This document shows positions 9,701 through 17,000 of a stretch of DNA of 24,799 nt, piece after piece. Origin of the DNA: DATILI01 sp035476635 (GTDB lineage: Bacteria; Pseudomonadota; Gammaproteobacteria; Burkholderiales; Burkholderiaceae_C); the NCBI GenBank assembly GCA_035476635.1, contig DATILI010000146.1, forward strand, positions 1-24,799, written 5' to 3'. Each line of letters starts with the position of its first letter. The stretch's first letter is position 1. Position numbers and translations under genes: made by a program. The notes below the pieces were generated by a model, which searched no databases, was not told the DNA's origin, and was given only the letters and a program-made list of their open reading frames with translations.

Positions 9701-12012
9701 GCAACGGCTATACCTGGGCAACCAACAGCCGGCTGCACCAGCTCACCCCGTGGTCCAACGACCCGGTGCAAGACCCGGCCTTTGAACACTACCTGCTGCA
9801 AGACCGCGCCACGCAGGGGGTGCTGGGCCTCACGCCGACCGCCGGCCGCGTGCCCGGCCAGAGCCACCGCGTGCGCCACGGGCAAGGCTACACCGTGTTC
9901 GAATCCCGGCATGGGGATCTGGCCGGCCAAACCACGTTCTTCGCCGACCTGGAAGAGCCCATCAAGGTGGTTCAGGTGCGGCTTCGCAACCTGGGCGCAC
10001 AGCCGCGCACGCTGCGCGCCCTGGCCATGGTCGAATGGCAAATGGGCGCGGCCCGGCAAGACCGGCGCACCATCCACAGCGGCAAGTTTGCGCAGCTGCC
10101 TGTGGTGTTCGCGCTGCAGCGCGAAAGCCGCGCAGGCTTTGGCGGCGCGACGGCTTTCCTGGGCCTGGCGGGCCTGCCAGGCCCGGTGCAATGGACCTGC
10201 GACCGCAGCGAATTCTTTGACACACTGGGCCGGCCCGGCTTGCCCCAAAGCTTGAGCCAGCGCAGCGGCGGCGGCTACGACCCGTGCGGTGCACTGGCTG
10301 CCGACTTCACGCTGGCGCCTGGCGCCACGGTGCATTTCAGCTTCATCATGGGCCATGCGATGGACGCGGGTGCGGCCGAACGCTTGGCCAGCAACTGGCA
10401 ACATCGGGGTACGGAGCAGGCTTTGCAACGGGTGCGCGGCTACTGGACCGAGCTGCTGGGAAGAGCCCGCGTGCAGACCCCTGATCCACTCTTTGACGTA
10501 CTGGTCAACCGCTGGCTGCCCTACCAGAACCTGGCTTGCAGGCTTTGGTCCAAGGCCGGGTTCTACCAGGCCGGCGGCGCGTTCGGTTTTCGTGACCAGT
10601 TGCAGGATGCCCTTGCCTTTGCGACCACCGATCCGGCGCGCCTGCGCGGGCAGATCCTGCTCAACGCCTCGCGCCAATTTCCCGAGGGCGACGTGCAGCA
10701 CTGGTGGCACGCACCCGGCGGCGAAGGCGTACGCACGCATTTTTCCGACGACCTGCTGTGGTTGCCCTACGCCTGCGCCCACTATGTCCAAGTCACCGGT
10801 GACATGGCCGTGCTGGACGAGCACGTTCCCTTCATCGACGGCCCGGCCATTCCTCCGGGCCAGGAAGACGCGTACTACGCGCCGCAAGTCAGCACCCAGG
10901 CGCAGGCATCGCTCTACGAGCACGCCGCACGCACCATCGACCGCAGCCTGCCCGTCGGCGCCCACGGCCTGCCCCTGATGGGAACCGGCGACTGGAACGA
11001 CGGCATGAACCGCGTCGGGCACGAGGGCCGCGGCGAATCGGTATGGCTGGCCTGGTTTCTTTGCGCCGTGGTCGATGGCTTCGCGCCGCTGGCCGAGGCG
11101 CGCGGCGAGGCCGAACGCGCCCAGCGCTGGCGCCAGGCCCGCAGCGGCTGGGCCCGCGCGCTGCATGAAGATGGCTGGGACGGCGAGTGGTTTCGTCGCG
11201 CCTTCTTCGACAACGGCCACCCTCTCGGCTCGGCAAGCAACCAGGAATGCCGTATCGACCTCATTGCGCAAGCCTGGAGCGTGCTCAGCGGCGCAAGCGA
11301 TGCGCGCTTCACCGTGCCAGCCATGCGCGCACTGCACGAGCAGCTCGTCGACCACGATGCCGGCCTGTTGCGCCTGTTGCACCCGCCGCTGGTGGACGCA
11401 CCCGACAACCCCGGCTACATCCAGGCTTATCCACCAGGTGTGCGCGAAAACGGCGGTCAGTATTCGCACGCGGCGATCTGGGCACTGATGGCGCAGGCCA
11501 TGGCAGGCGACACGCAAGGTGCATGGAGCAGTTTCGAGGCCGTGAGCCCGGCCCACCGCTCGCAGCACCCCACGCGCGGGCCGCTGTATGAGCTCGAGCC
11601 CTACGTGATGGCTGGGGACATCTACTCCGCCGCGCCGTATGCCGGCCGGGGCGGCTGGAGCTGGTACACCGGCTCTGCAGCCTGGCTGCACCGCGCCGCG
11701 CTCGAATGCCTGGTGGGCCTGGTGGTGCGGCCGGGGAAAATCGCGCTGTCGCCGCGCCTGCCGGCCCAATGGTCTGCGGTCGCGCTGGATTTGCGCGTAC
11801 AGGACCGCGAGCTGCACTTGCGCTGGCAGCGGCACGGCACCCCGGCCGAGTCGGGCCTGCAGCCCGACATCGTGGTGTGCGAAGGCGAATGGATCGCGCT
11901 GCAGCAGCTGCCGCAAAAGGCGTCGATCCTCGTGCACGGCGCCGCCGCCCCGCCAGGACCTGCGGCTGGCGCTGATGCCGAAGGCGCAGCCAGCCCGATC
12001 GTGGCCGCCTGA
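3790..12012 (+). CDS. ndvB: Cyclic beta-1,2-glucan synthase (NdvB/ChvB type)
   Basis: A 2,740-residue inner-membrane enzyme, close to the 2,800-odd residues of rhizobial ChvB/NdvB. It builds beta-1,2-glucan from UDP-glucose and cyclises it. Order of parts: helical N-terminal domain (1-410, with AAEWLLDNFHLVEDQLQQI); membrane helices about 417-460; GT84 glycosyltransferase about 470-800, with acidic motif D630-S-D632 and a QxxRW-like RVHRWTRGDW at 776-785; membrane helices about 812-858 and 941-983; glucoamylase-like domain about 1000-1450; two beta-sandwich carbohydrate-binding domains from about 1458 and 1938; and a GH94 phosphorylase-type domain about 2230-2640 with GDWNDGMN from 2400 and YIQAYPPGVRENGGQYSHA near 2545. 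The start is uncertain: TTG at 3790 overlaps the upstream gene by 8 bases, while GTG at 3802 lies just after its stop. All signature motifs look intact. Confidence 0.93.
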   Translation: MSNGVDTGVISRLKTLTPYARNLLESAAFPPDAIIRAELFGTQRFEEHARSLARAQPVARTKAAGKEPAFFPRVEENIALLRRAYDYVALIVSSGHYVTPAAEWLLDNFHLVEDQLQQIREGVPRRYYAELPKLATQPLEGLPRVYGIAWAYVAHTDSVLNPELFMAFLDAYQDEGELTLGELWALPTTLRVVLLENLRRVAEQIAAGKVAREIAHAVWDSAESLSESDLNALFELMQAHGLQRAYLAQLWQRLPGDYLSAVPALVHWIEPHCPDGLALIGEGQASQVSANLTVSNIITTFRLIGQVDWTELIEPVSRSLRVLRQLPSFLHESESTRQQITHAMERLARQSDHSEHEVAQAVLELAGDAEGAARQTAGYFLLGAGRALLQARFDPRAAQQAPRWARDPANWHLPAYGTVLALGTLLLLAIVARAHAPLGWATGIALLLMAWPASEVVASLIQRLSAESTRVRILPRLHCPDGIPGNARTLVVIPTLLTSAASTKELVRQLELHWLANREEHAQFALLTDWVDAPLAHLPEDDPLLKEAVRQIQSLNRRYPRASGGPARFLLLHRPRVWSETQQRWLGWERKRGKLEMLIRGLVEGHLEGFMPLAAPMQLEPGIRYMLTLDSDTGLPAGALRDLVAIAAHPLNAPEVDLVARRVVAGFAILQPHLVVPLPEPEERTPFHAMFAGLCGLDPYSNGMFDLYQDVFGLGSFTGKGLLDVQAVYAVLDRRLPEGAVLSHDLLEGSIARCGFVSDVFLIEGHPAHAGVAASRVHRWTRGDWQLLALMRHARRYGIDALGLWKMADNLRRSLIIPASLGLLIWVIFTGALSPWIALPVTLAAFLAGPLVAALAALVPTRRGIAMHHFLTQGLKDLQRALLGTAWQFSQLFNQSALLLDAIGRTVWRLLVSRRRLLEWTTAAQAHADARHELSAFMRQHMGLSVVCAVLAIASLWGASYPLTGFALFAFWAAAPVAAWWASRVAKPDAAHAPLDAMSAAYLRDVARDTWRFFEQHVGPEDNHLPPDNLQTDPEPMLAHRTSPTNVGLYLMAVASAREFGWIANAELIARLGATLSTMERLPKHDGHLLNWYDTRTLQVLQPAYVSAVDSGNLAGLLLAVAQACRSFARAPSDDGDHGHEGRELGELARRCETLCMGMNFSGLYSAKRHLFHIGLRVNERALDASYYDLLASESRLTSFLAIAKGDVARRHWMALGRAFMSVREQAGLKSWSGSMFEYLMPSLVMPEPDGGLLHVAICAAVREQIAFGKAHGIPWGISESAYFGQDHTLAYQYSPFGVPRLALRRTPAADRVVAPYATLLAAMFVPHEAIANLRRLEQLGARGKYGFIEAVDFTATRQPRAHTFSLVQTVMAHHHGMALVSLCNLLCDKAPRRWFASVPLVQAYASLLHERTPRQIIETADPRAPPEPALHPGDDVFQSRDLTPARLGWQPMHLLSNGRYSVALHANGAGVSRWRSCSISRWRDDLLRDQLGTFIYVCREGDKRLVSLTAHPAPHPGWRYKAKFLADRVQFDANSAELESTVTVLVSPEDDTEIRTLTLLNRSSVAVVYEVVTCFEAVLAEQRADEAHPAFSNLFVQTAWRPEWRALILSRTPRLAGDPVVTAAHFLTHTDADLISVQCLADRRSFAGRNQPPDQPVMRAQATQADGTPINGLDPIAGLRVKLRIAAGAVARLGFATAAAESADELAGRIDKYMQRMHVDRATRMAATLAQVRLRDLGIDPKESAAVQDLTTALMYTTPRPVSDAGLIDQRQLWRYGISGDKPIILVRIHSGDGLSLVHSLLRAQPLWTFGTLATDVVVLNSEPNSYLMPLQRDILALRDRLAQQTRQGFSEQSAAGFFLLREHEVAATEKAALIGLARAIFNADGRPLDVQVNALREMWLGRRVIPSANVPLSLAAPAEPSAPPIPPDGSFDGETGEFVFDVDASHRTPRPWVNIIANRSFGFQVSESGNGYTWATNSRLHQLTPWSNDPVQDPAFEHYLLQDRATQGVLGLTPTAGRVPGQSHRVRHGQGYTVFESRHGDLAGQTTFFADLEEPIKVVQVRLRNLGAQPRTLRALAMVEWQMGAARQDRRTIHSGKFAQLPVVFALQRESRAGFGGATAFLGLAGLPGPVQWTCDRSEFFDTLGRPGLPQSLSQRSGGGYDPCGALAADFTLAPGATVHFSFIMGHAMDAGAAERLASNWQHRGTEQALQRVRGYWTELLGRARVQTPDPLFDVLVNRWLPYQNLACRLWSKAGFYQAGGAFGFRDQLQDALAFATTDPARLRGQILLNASRQFPEGDVQHWWHAPGGEGVRTHFSDDLLWLPYACAHYVQVTGDMAVLDEHVPFIDGPAIPPGQEDAYYAPQVSTQAQASLYEHAARTIDRSLPVGAHGLPLMGTGDWNDGMNRVGHEGRGESVWLAWFLCAVVDGFAPLAEARGEAERAQRWRQARSGWARALHEDGWDGEWFRRAFFDNGHPLGSASNQECRIDLIAQAWSVLSGASDARFTVPAMRALHEQLVDHDAGLLRLLHPPLVDAPDNPGYIQAYPPGVRENGGQYSHAAIWALMAQAMAGDTQGAWSSFEAVSPAHRSQHPTRGPLYELEPYVMAGDIYSAAPYAGRGGWSWYTGSAAWLHRAALECLVGLVVRPGKIALSPRLPAQWSAVALDLRVQDRELHLRWQRHGTPAESGLQPDIVVCEGEWIALQQLPQKASILVHGAAAPPGPAAGADAEGAASPIVAA

Positions 12013-12132
12013 CGCCGGTGTTTAGAATCACCAAAGCCAAAACCCCGGGCCAAGCTTGCGGCGGGATGCGCAATGGTATCGTTCAAGCTTCCCGGCATGA
12101 CGCCAAGCACAACACCTGACTGAGGGAATCAC

Positions 12133-12480
12133 ATGTCACCATGGATCATCGGTGCCGTGGCGGACGCGCCTCAGATCGTGCTATTGAGCTGGTCGGTGTT
12201 CGAAGTGCCGTATTCCCAGGACACACGCCACACCACGCGCCATTTCGTAGGGCTGGAGCTGGAGTTCCGGCATGTGCGCGTTTCTTCCCCGGTGCTGACC
12301 TTCGACCCTGTCACCAGGCGCGGCATGACCCGCAGCGGCCGCATCTACGAGTTGCGCGGGCGCAGCGGCGCGGACGCCGACGCCCGCTATGTATGGGCGC
12401 GCTGGAAAGCCATGAACCGGGTTCTGCAGGAATGGGACGTGACCGCGGACGTGGTGCGTGATCTTCAAGGGCCGTCCTGA
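12133..12480 (+). CDS. Conserved-looking hypothetical protein, 115 residues
   Basis: Begins at the ATG at 12133 behind GAGGGA with five-base spacing, a convincing ribosome site. The protein is soluble and likely beta-rich in its first two thirds. The C-terminal phrases GRIYELRGRSGADADARYVW and WDVTADVVRDL look constrained, with a helix around YVWARWKAMNRVLQEW. I do not recognise a named domain. It lies 120 bases after the glucan synthase on the same strand and ends 16 bases before the stop of the convergent glycine-zipper gene. It could be transcribed with the synthase or from its own promoter in the 12013-12132 gap. Confidence 0.6.
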   Translation: MSPWIIGAVADAPQIVLLSWSVFEVPYSQDTRHTTRHFVGLELEFRHVRVSSPVLTFDPVTRRGMTRSGRIYELRGRSGADADARYVWARWKAMNRVLQEWDVTADVVRDLQGPS

Positions 12481-12488
12481 AGCGGCCC
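12469..12488. terminator. GC-rich hairpin between convergent genes
   Basis: GGGCCG at 12469-12474 pairs with CGGCCC at 12483-12488 across an eight-base loop that includes the stop of the 115-residue gene. The convergent gene ends at 12497. There is no T-tract on either side, so a bidirectional terminator role is tentative. Confidence 0.3.
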
Positions 12489-12496
12489 CGAGAACC

Positions 12497-13450
12497 TTAA
12501 TCCTGGTGCATTTCTTCGAGGTGGTCGCGCGCCGCCTTCACCTGGTCATGGCCGCGCTGCGCATGACGTTCCAAGGTTTGCAAGACCGACTGCAATTCTT
12601 CAGGCAGCGGCGCTTGCAGGGCCTTGCGCAAATGTTCCAGCAAAACGTCTTGCCCCCGCTGGCATTCTTCCAGCATTTGCGCATCGGAGTAGCCGGTCAA
12701 CGTGCCCCGCACCTTTGTCCAGCCGCGATGAAAGGCGCCGCCGGGCGTGCCGCCCGCTTCAGGCGCACCGCCGAACGTCTTCACCTGGGCCCGTATTTCG
12801 AGGGCAGCCATGCGGCATTCCTCGGCGTGCTTCTTCAACAACGCGCGCAGATGCAGCGCCTGCGTGTGCTCGGCGCAGTCGGCAAAACAGTAGACGCCGT
12901 CGTGGCAGGCGGCCAGCAAATCATTCAGCCTGCCCAGCAGGTCGACCGGCGCAGCAGGAGATTGTGGTTCGGCCAGCCGCGACTGCTCGATCCGTTCCCA
13001 AGCCGCCTGGACCGCCGGCCGCGCCTCGACCCATGACAGGCCCGAATGGTCCTTGCGCACCTCCCACTCATTGGCCAGGCGTGCCTCCATCACATCGAAG
13101 GCGCCGTCCGAGGTCATCCAGCCGGTCCAGCCCAACTCATAAGCCGGGCCATAGTCGGCATAGCTGCGTCCGGCCTGGAAATAAGGCTCGCTCATGTAGC
13201 GGTCGCGCCAATAAGCCTCTTGGGCGGTCGGGTTGACCGCCTCGGCAGCGGCCTTGCCGCCCAGGCCACCCAGAACCGCACCGGCCACAGCGCCAGCCAC
13301 CGCACCGGCGGGGCCAGCCAATAGACCTGCCATCGCGCCCGCGGCAGCGGCCCCCGCGGCGGCGCCCAAACCGGTGCCCACCGGGTGCGATCCCGGTGCT
13401 TCGGTGATGGGATCCAGATGGAAGTCTTTCTCGCCGATTTCCTTGGCCAT
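12497..13450 (-). CDS. Glycine-zipper protein with C-terminal PA2169/DUF2383-type four-helix bundle
   Basis: A 317-residue protein from the ATG at 13450, preceded by AAGGAG with seven-base spacing; the longer open frame to 13618 has no such signal. Residues 1-24 are polar. Residues 25-70 are a run of GxxxG/AxxxG repeats (GAAAGAAAAGAMAGLLAG and onward), a glycine zipper that can insert in or lie on membranes. Residues 78-165 contain aromatic-rich text (YWRDRYMSEPYFQAGRSYAD). From about 171 to the end, LLGRLNDLLAACHDGVYCFA, then GGAFHRGWTKVRG and LEECQRGQDVLLEHL match the ferritin-like PA2169/DUF2383 helical bundle. Such proteins are often stress-associated and of unknown biochemical role. It is divergent from a 56-residue membrane protein across a 207-base gap. 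Confidence 0.75.
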   Translation of the reverse strand: MAKEIGEKDFHLDPITEAPGSHPVGTGLGAAAGAAAAGAMAGLLAGPAGAVAGAVAGAVLGGLGGKAAAEAVNPTAQEAYWRDRYMSEPYFQAGRSYADYGPAYELGWTGWMTSDGAFDVMEARLANEWEVRKDHSGLSWVEARPAVQAAWERIEQSRLAEPQSPAAPVDLLGRLNDLLAACHDGVYCFADCAEHTQALHLRALLKKHAEECRMAALEIRAQVKTFGGAPEAGGTPGGAFHRGWTKVRGTLTGYSDAQMLEECQRGQDVLLEHLRKALQAPLPEELQSVLQTLERHAQRGHDQVKAARDHLEEMHQD

Positions 13451-13457
13451 GTCCGTA

Positions 13458-13463
13458 CTCCTT
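13458..13463 (-). promoter_or_regulatory. Shine-Dalgarno AAGGAG for the glycine-zipper gene
   Basis: AAGGAG on the minus strand lies seven bases before the ATG at 13450. It is the basis for shortening the 373-codon open frame to 317 codons. Confidence 0.7.
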
Positions 13464-13519
13464 TGAGGTTTAAACACACCTCGCTGAGCCAATGTTGCAC
13501 CGACGCAAATGGCCACCAG

Positions 13520-13554
13520 GTCGGACAGGAGAAATCCCGCTTGTAGGAGAAGCG
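13520..13554. promoter_or_regulatory. Divergent-gap motif cluster (GTCGGACA and GTAGGAGAAGCG)
   Basis: GTCGGACA at 13520-13527 is the reverse complement of the TGTCCGAC found at 2911 and 3430. GTAGGAGAAGCG at 13543-13554 is identical to 3398-3409. Within the cluster, AGGAGAA itself repeats 19 bases apart (13527 and 13546). It lies between the glycine-zipper gene and the 56-residue membrane-protein gene and could serve both. Confidence 0.4.
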
Positions 13555-13657
13555 CCAAATCGCCCCTGCGGGTATTGAAAGGCCCTGCGGCCGGTTCTAT
13601 GCTCGCTCGAACAGGCAAGCCGCCTGATCCATTTTCTATGACACCAGGAGAAGCAAT

Positions 13658-13828
13658 ATGTCATTCGTGCTTTATATGCTGGGATTCATCATCTTCCTGG
13701 GTGGCCTGGCCTGGGGTGCCGTGGTTGCCGGTGTGCCGCATTTGTACATCGGCATCGGCGCTGTGATCATCCTGGGCCTGGGCATATTCAGTGCCGTGAG
13801 CAAGACCCGCACCAAGGATCCTTCGTGA
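13658..13828 (+). CDS. 56-residue two-helix membrane protein
   Basis: Reads MSFVLYMLGFIIFLGGLAWG and on to the end KTRTKDPS. The ATG at 13658 follows AGGAG with seven-base spacing, a strong ribosome site, which makes this very short frame credible. Two hydrophobic segments (about 3-24 and 28-46) are separated by a short VPHLY turn, and the C-terminal ten residues are basic and polar. The expected topology is a hairpin with both ends in the cytoplasm. I cannot name the family. It is divergent from the glycine-zipper/DUF2383 gene and preceded by the shared GTAGGAGAAGCG motif. Confidence 0.7.
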   Translation: MSFVLYMLGFIIFLGGLAWGAVVAGVPHLYIGIGAVIILGLGIFSAVSKTRTKDPS

Positions 13829-14064
13829 TCGTCTGCTGAGCCGCCGCCTGCCCGGCCCGTGGCTGATTCAAAGTATCTGCACGGTGGTCATCCGGCGCAG
13901 CCACCACGACGCCTGCCTGGGCGCCTACCGCAAGCGCACAGCCCAACCCATGGGTTTCCTGGTGTTGCGCTCTGCCAAGAACAGTGTGATATTCAGCGTC
14001 GTGCAGCTCTGTGTGTTGCCACACTATAAAAGGCGTATTTGCGTCCAAGTTGGGCTAGACAAGC

Positions 14065-17000
14065 ATGAAATCGAGAGCTGCCTCCGTCGAAGGCGCCGGG
14101 CACCGGGTCCGGCGCGAGCACGCCGCGGGCGATGGGCGGGCCGACGTAGAGTTGGCCATTCTGCATATCCAGCAGGAAATCGCTGCCCTCGATGCGGATC
14201 TGCCCCGGATCCTGACCGTCATGGTGGAGCGTGCTTGCGCGCTGGTCGACGCCGACGGAGGAGCCCTTGACATGATCGAGGGCCGCGAGCTGGTCTGCCA
14301 TGCCGTCTTCGGAACCATCCACCCGGAGCCCGGTTCCCGGTTGCGCCTGGACAGCACCCTGGCGGGGCTCTCCCTGCAAGCGGCCAGTGCCTTGGTCAGC
14401 CACGATACCGAGACCGATCCGCGCGTCGACAGGCGCGCCACGCGCCAAATGGGCGCCCGTTCCTTGATCGTCGTTCCGCTGTCGGCGGGCGACGAAGTGA
14501 TTGCCGTGCTGAAGGTCGTATCGAAAAAGCCGCACGCCTTTGCCGACCGCGATGTGGCCAGCTTGCAGATCCTGGCGGAAACCCTGGGCGCAACGCTCAA
14601 GCGCCACCGCATGGCCGGGCAACTGCAGGCCTCGGAACAACAGTACCGCCTGCTGTTTGCACAAAACCCGCAGCCCATGTGGGTCTATGACCCGGCAGAT
14701 TTTCGGGTACTGGCGGTCAATCGGGCGATGCAGGCGCACTACGGCTACAGCGAACAGGAGTTGCTGGCCATGACGATGCGGGACATCTGGTTCGAGCAGA
14801 TCCCCAAGAGCGAGGAGACCTTGCGCCAGATCATGTCCGCCCAGGCCTCTTTCAACGTCAGGAGGCGCCACCGCAGGAAGGATGGCAGCCCGATCGATGT
14901 CGACATTTCGTCCAGCCCCATCCTCTTCAACGGCGTGGACGCGCGGCTGGTGTCGGCCACGGACGTGACGCTGCGCCTGCGCGCCGAGCGCGAACTGGCG
15001 CGCGTCAGCCGGGCGCAGCAGATGCTCAGCACCTGCAACGACGCGCTGATTCGCGCCACCTCGCAAGATGCCCTGCTGGCCGAGATATGCCGCATCACGG
15101 TCGAAGTTTGCGGCTATCGCGGCGCATGGGTCGGCCTGGCGCGCGACGATGTGGCCAAGTCCATTCAGCGCGTGGCAAGTGCGGGCCTGACGCCAGGCTA
15201 CCTCGACGACGGGCCGGTATCGTGGTCAGAGGAAGTGCCGCACGGGCGCGGCCCCGCCGGCCGCACGATACGCAGCGGCCAGACGGACATCGTCGAGGAC
15301 ATCGAGAACGACGAAGCACCGATCATGCTGCGTGATCGATTGGTGGCCGAGGGATTCCGCAGCCTGATCACCCTGCCGTTACACGATGCCGGGCGCACCT
15401 TCGGCCTGCTGATCCTGTACACCGGCGAAATCGTCCGCTTCGGTCCGGAAGAGGTCAAGCTGCTGCAAGAGCTGGCCAACAACCTGGCCTTTGGCATCAA
15501 CAATCTGCGCGCGCAGCAGGAATCCCGCAGGGACGTGCAGGCCCGCATCGAGATCCTGCGCATCCAGCAGGAAATCGCCGCGCTCGATGGCGACCTGCCT
15601 TATGTCATGACGGTCATGGCCGAGCGTGCCCGCGAGCTGGCCGGTGGCAACGGCGCATCCATCGATCTCCTCGAAGGCGATGTGCTGGTGCGCCATGCCC
15701 GCACCAAGGACACCGCGGCGCCGCTGGGCGCCCGGCTGCGGTGCGACAACAGCCTGTCGGGCCTGGCGGTGCGCACCGCCAGCGCGGTGATGAGCGACGA
15801 TACCGAGATCGATCCGCGCGTTTACCAGGACGTCACGCGCCCCTACGGCGTGCGCTCGCTGATCGTCGTCCCGCTGACGGTGGATGGTGCGGTGATCGGT
15901 GTCCTGAAGGTCGCGTCGAAACAGCCGCGCGCCTTTGCCGGACGTGATGTGGCCAACCTGCAAATCCTGGTCGAAACCCTGGGTGCGACCATCAAGCGCC
16001 ATCGCATCGCTGCGCAGTTGCAAGCCTCCGAGCAACAGTACCGTGGCCTGTTTGCGGAAAGCCCGCAACCGATGTGGGTCTATGAAATCGGCAGCCTGCG
16101 CCTGCTGGCGGTCAACCAGGCCATGGCCGCCCACTATGGCTACAGCGAGCAGGAGTTGCTGGCCATGAATCTGTGCGAGCTCTGGCTGCAGGAAGATCCG
16201 GAGTACGCGCAGAGCCTGCGCCAGCGCTCACCCACGCAGTGGTCTCACAACATCGTCAGGCATCACCGCAAGAAGGATGGCACCCCGATCGATGTCGAGC
16301 TTTCGGCGAGTCCGACCCTGTTTGCCGGCGCGCCGGCGCGGCTGGTGCTGGCCGTGGACGTGACGCAGCGCCTGCGCGCGGAACGCGAACTGGCGCGGGT
16401 CAGCCGCGCGCAGCGGATGCTCAGCAACTGCAACGAGGCGCTGATCCGTGCCACTTCGCAGGACGGGCTGCTGCGGGAGATCTGCCGCATCACGGTGGAC
16501 ATCGGCGGCTATCTCGGCGCATGGGTCGGCTTCGCGCGCGACGACGAGAGCAAGTCGATCGAACTCAGGGCCTTCGCCGGCGTGATGCCAAGGCAAGCCG
16601 CACTCGACGAGGAAGCGTCGTGGTCGGAGAAGAGCGTGCGCGGCCGAGGGCCCGCCGGGCGCACCATCCGCAGCGGCGAAACCGTCATCGTCGAAAACAT
16701 CGAGCTGGAAGAACTGGCACTTCTCCCGCGCAAGGACAGCATACGGGCAGCCGGCATTCACAGCCTGATCAGCCTGCCGCTGCGCAATGCCGAGCGCACC
16801 TTCGGCGTGCTTTTTCTCTTTGCCAACGAGGTCATCGAAATCGGCCCCGATGAGGTCAAGCTGCTGCAGGAGCTGGCCAACGACCTGGCATTCGGCATCG
16901 GCAACCTGCGCGCGCAGGAAGAGCAACGCCGCGTCCAGGCGGCCGTGCTCAAGGTGGCGGCAGCCGTCTCGGCCAGCGCGGGCCTGGAGTTCTTTGCGCA

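Noticed and set aside
6463..11937. Minus-strand open frame of 1,824 codons antisense to the glucan synthase
   Set aside because: Its long openness follows from GC-rich codon use on the plus strand. The translation is rich in R, A, Q and H with no domain, and the plus-strand product has a complete set of family motifs.
3790..12012. Cellulose synthase or cellobiose phosphorylase as the identity of the giant gene
   Set aside because: The glycosyltransferase, glucoamylase-like, paired beta-sandwich and GH94 parts in one 2,700-residue chain are found together only in cyclic beta-1,2-glucan synthases.
14000..14040. GTGT-GTTGCC-ACAC dyad and TATAAA-like box before the large GGDEF-EAL gene
   Set aside because: The arms are only four bases and no -35/-10 pair with acceptable spacing could be fitted, so I did not annotate a promoter.
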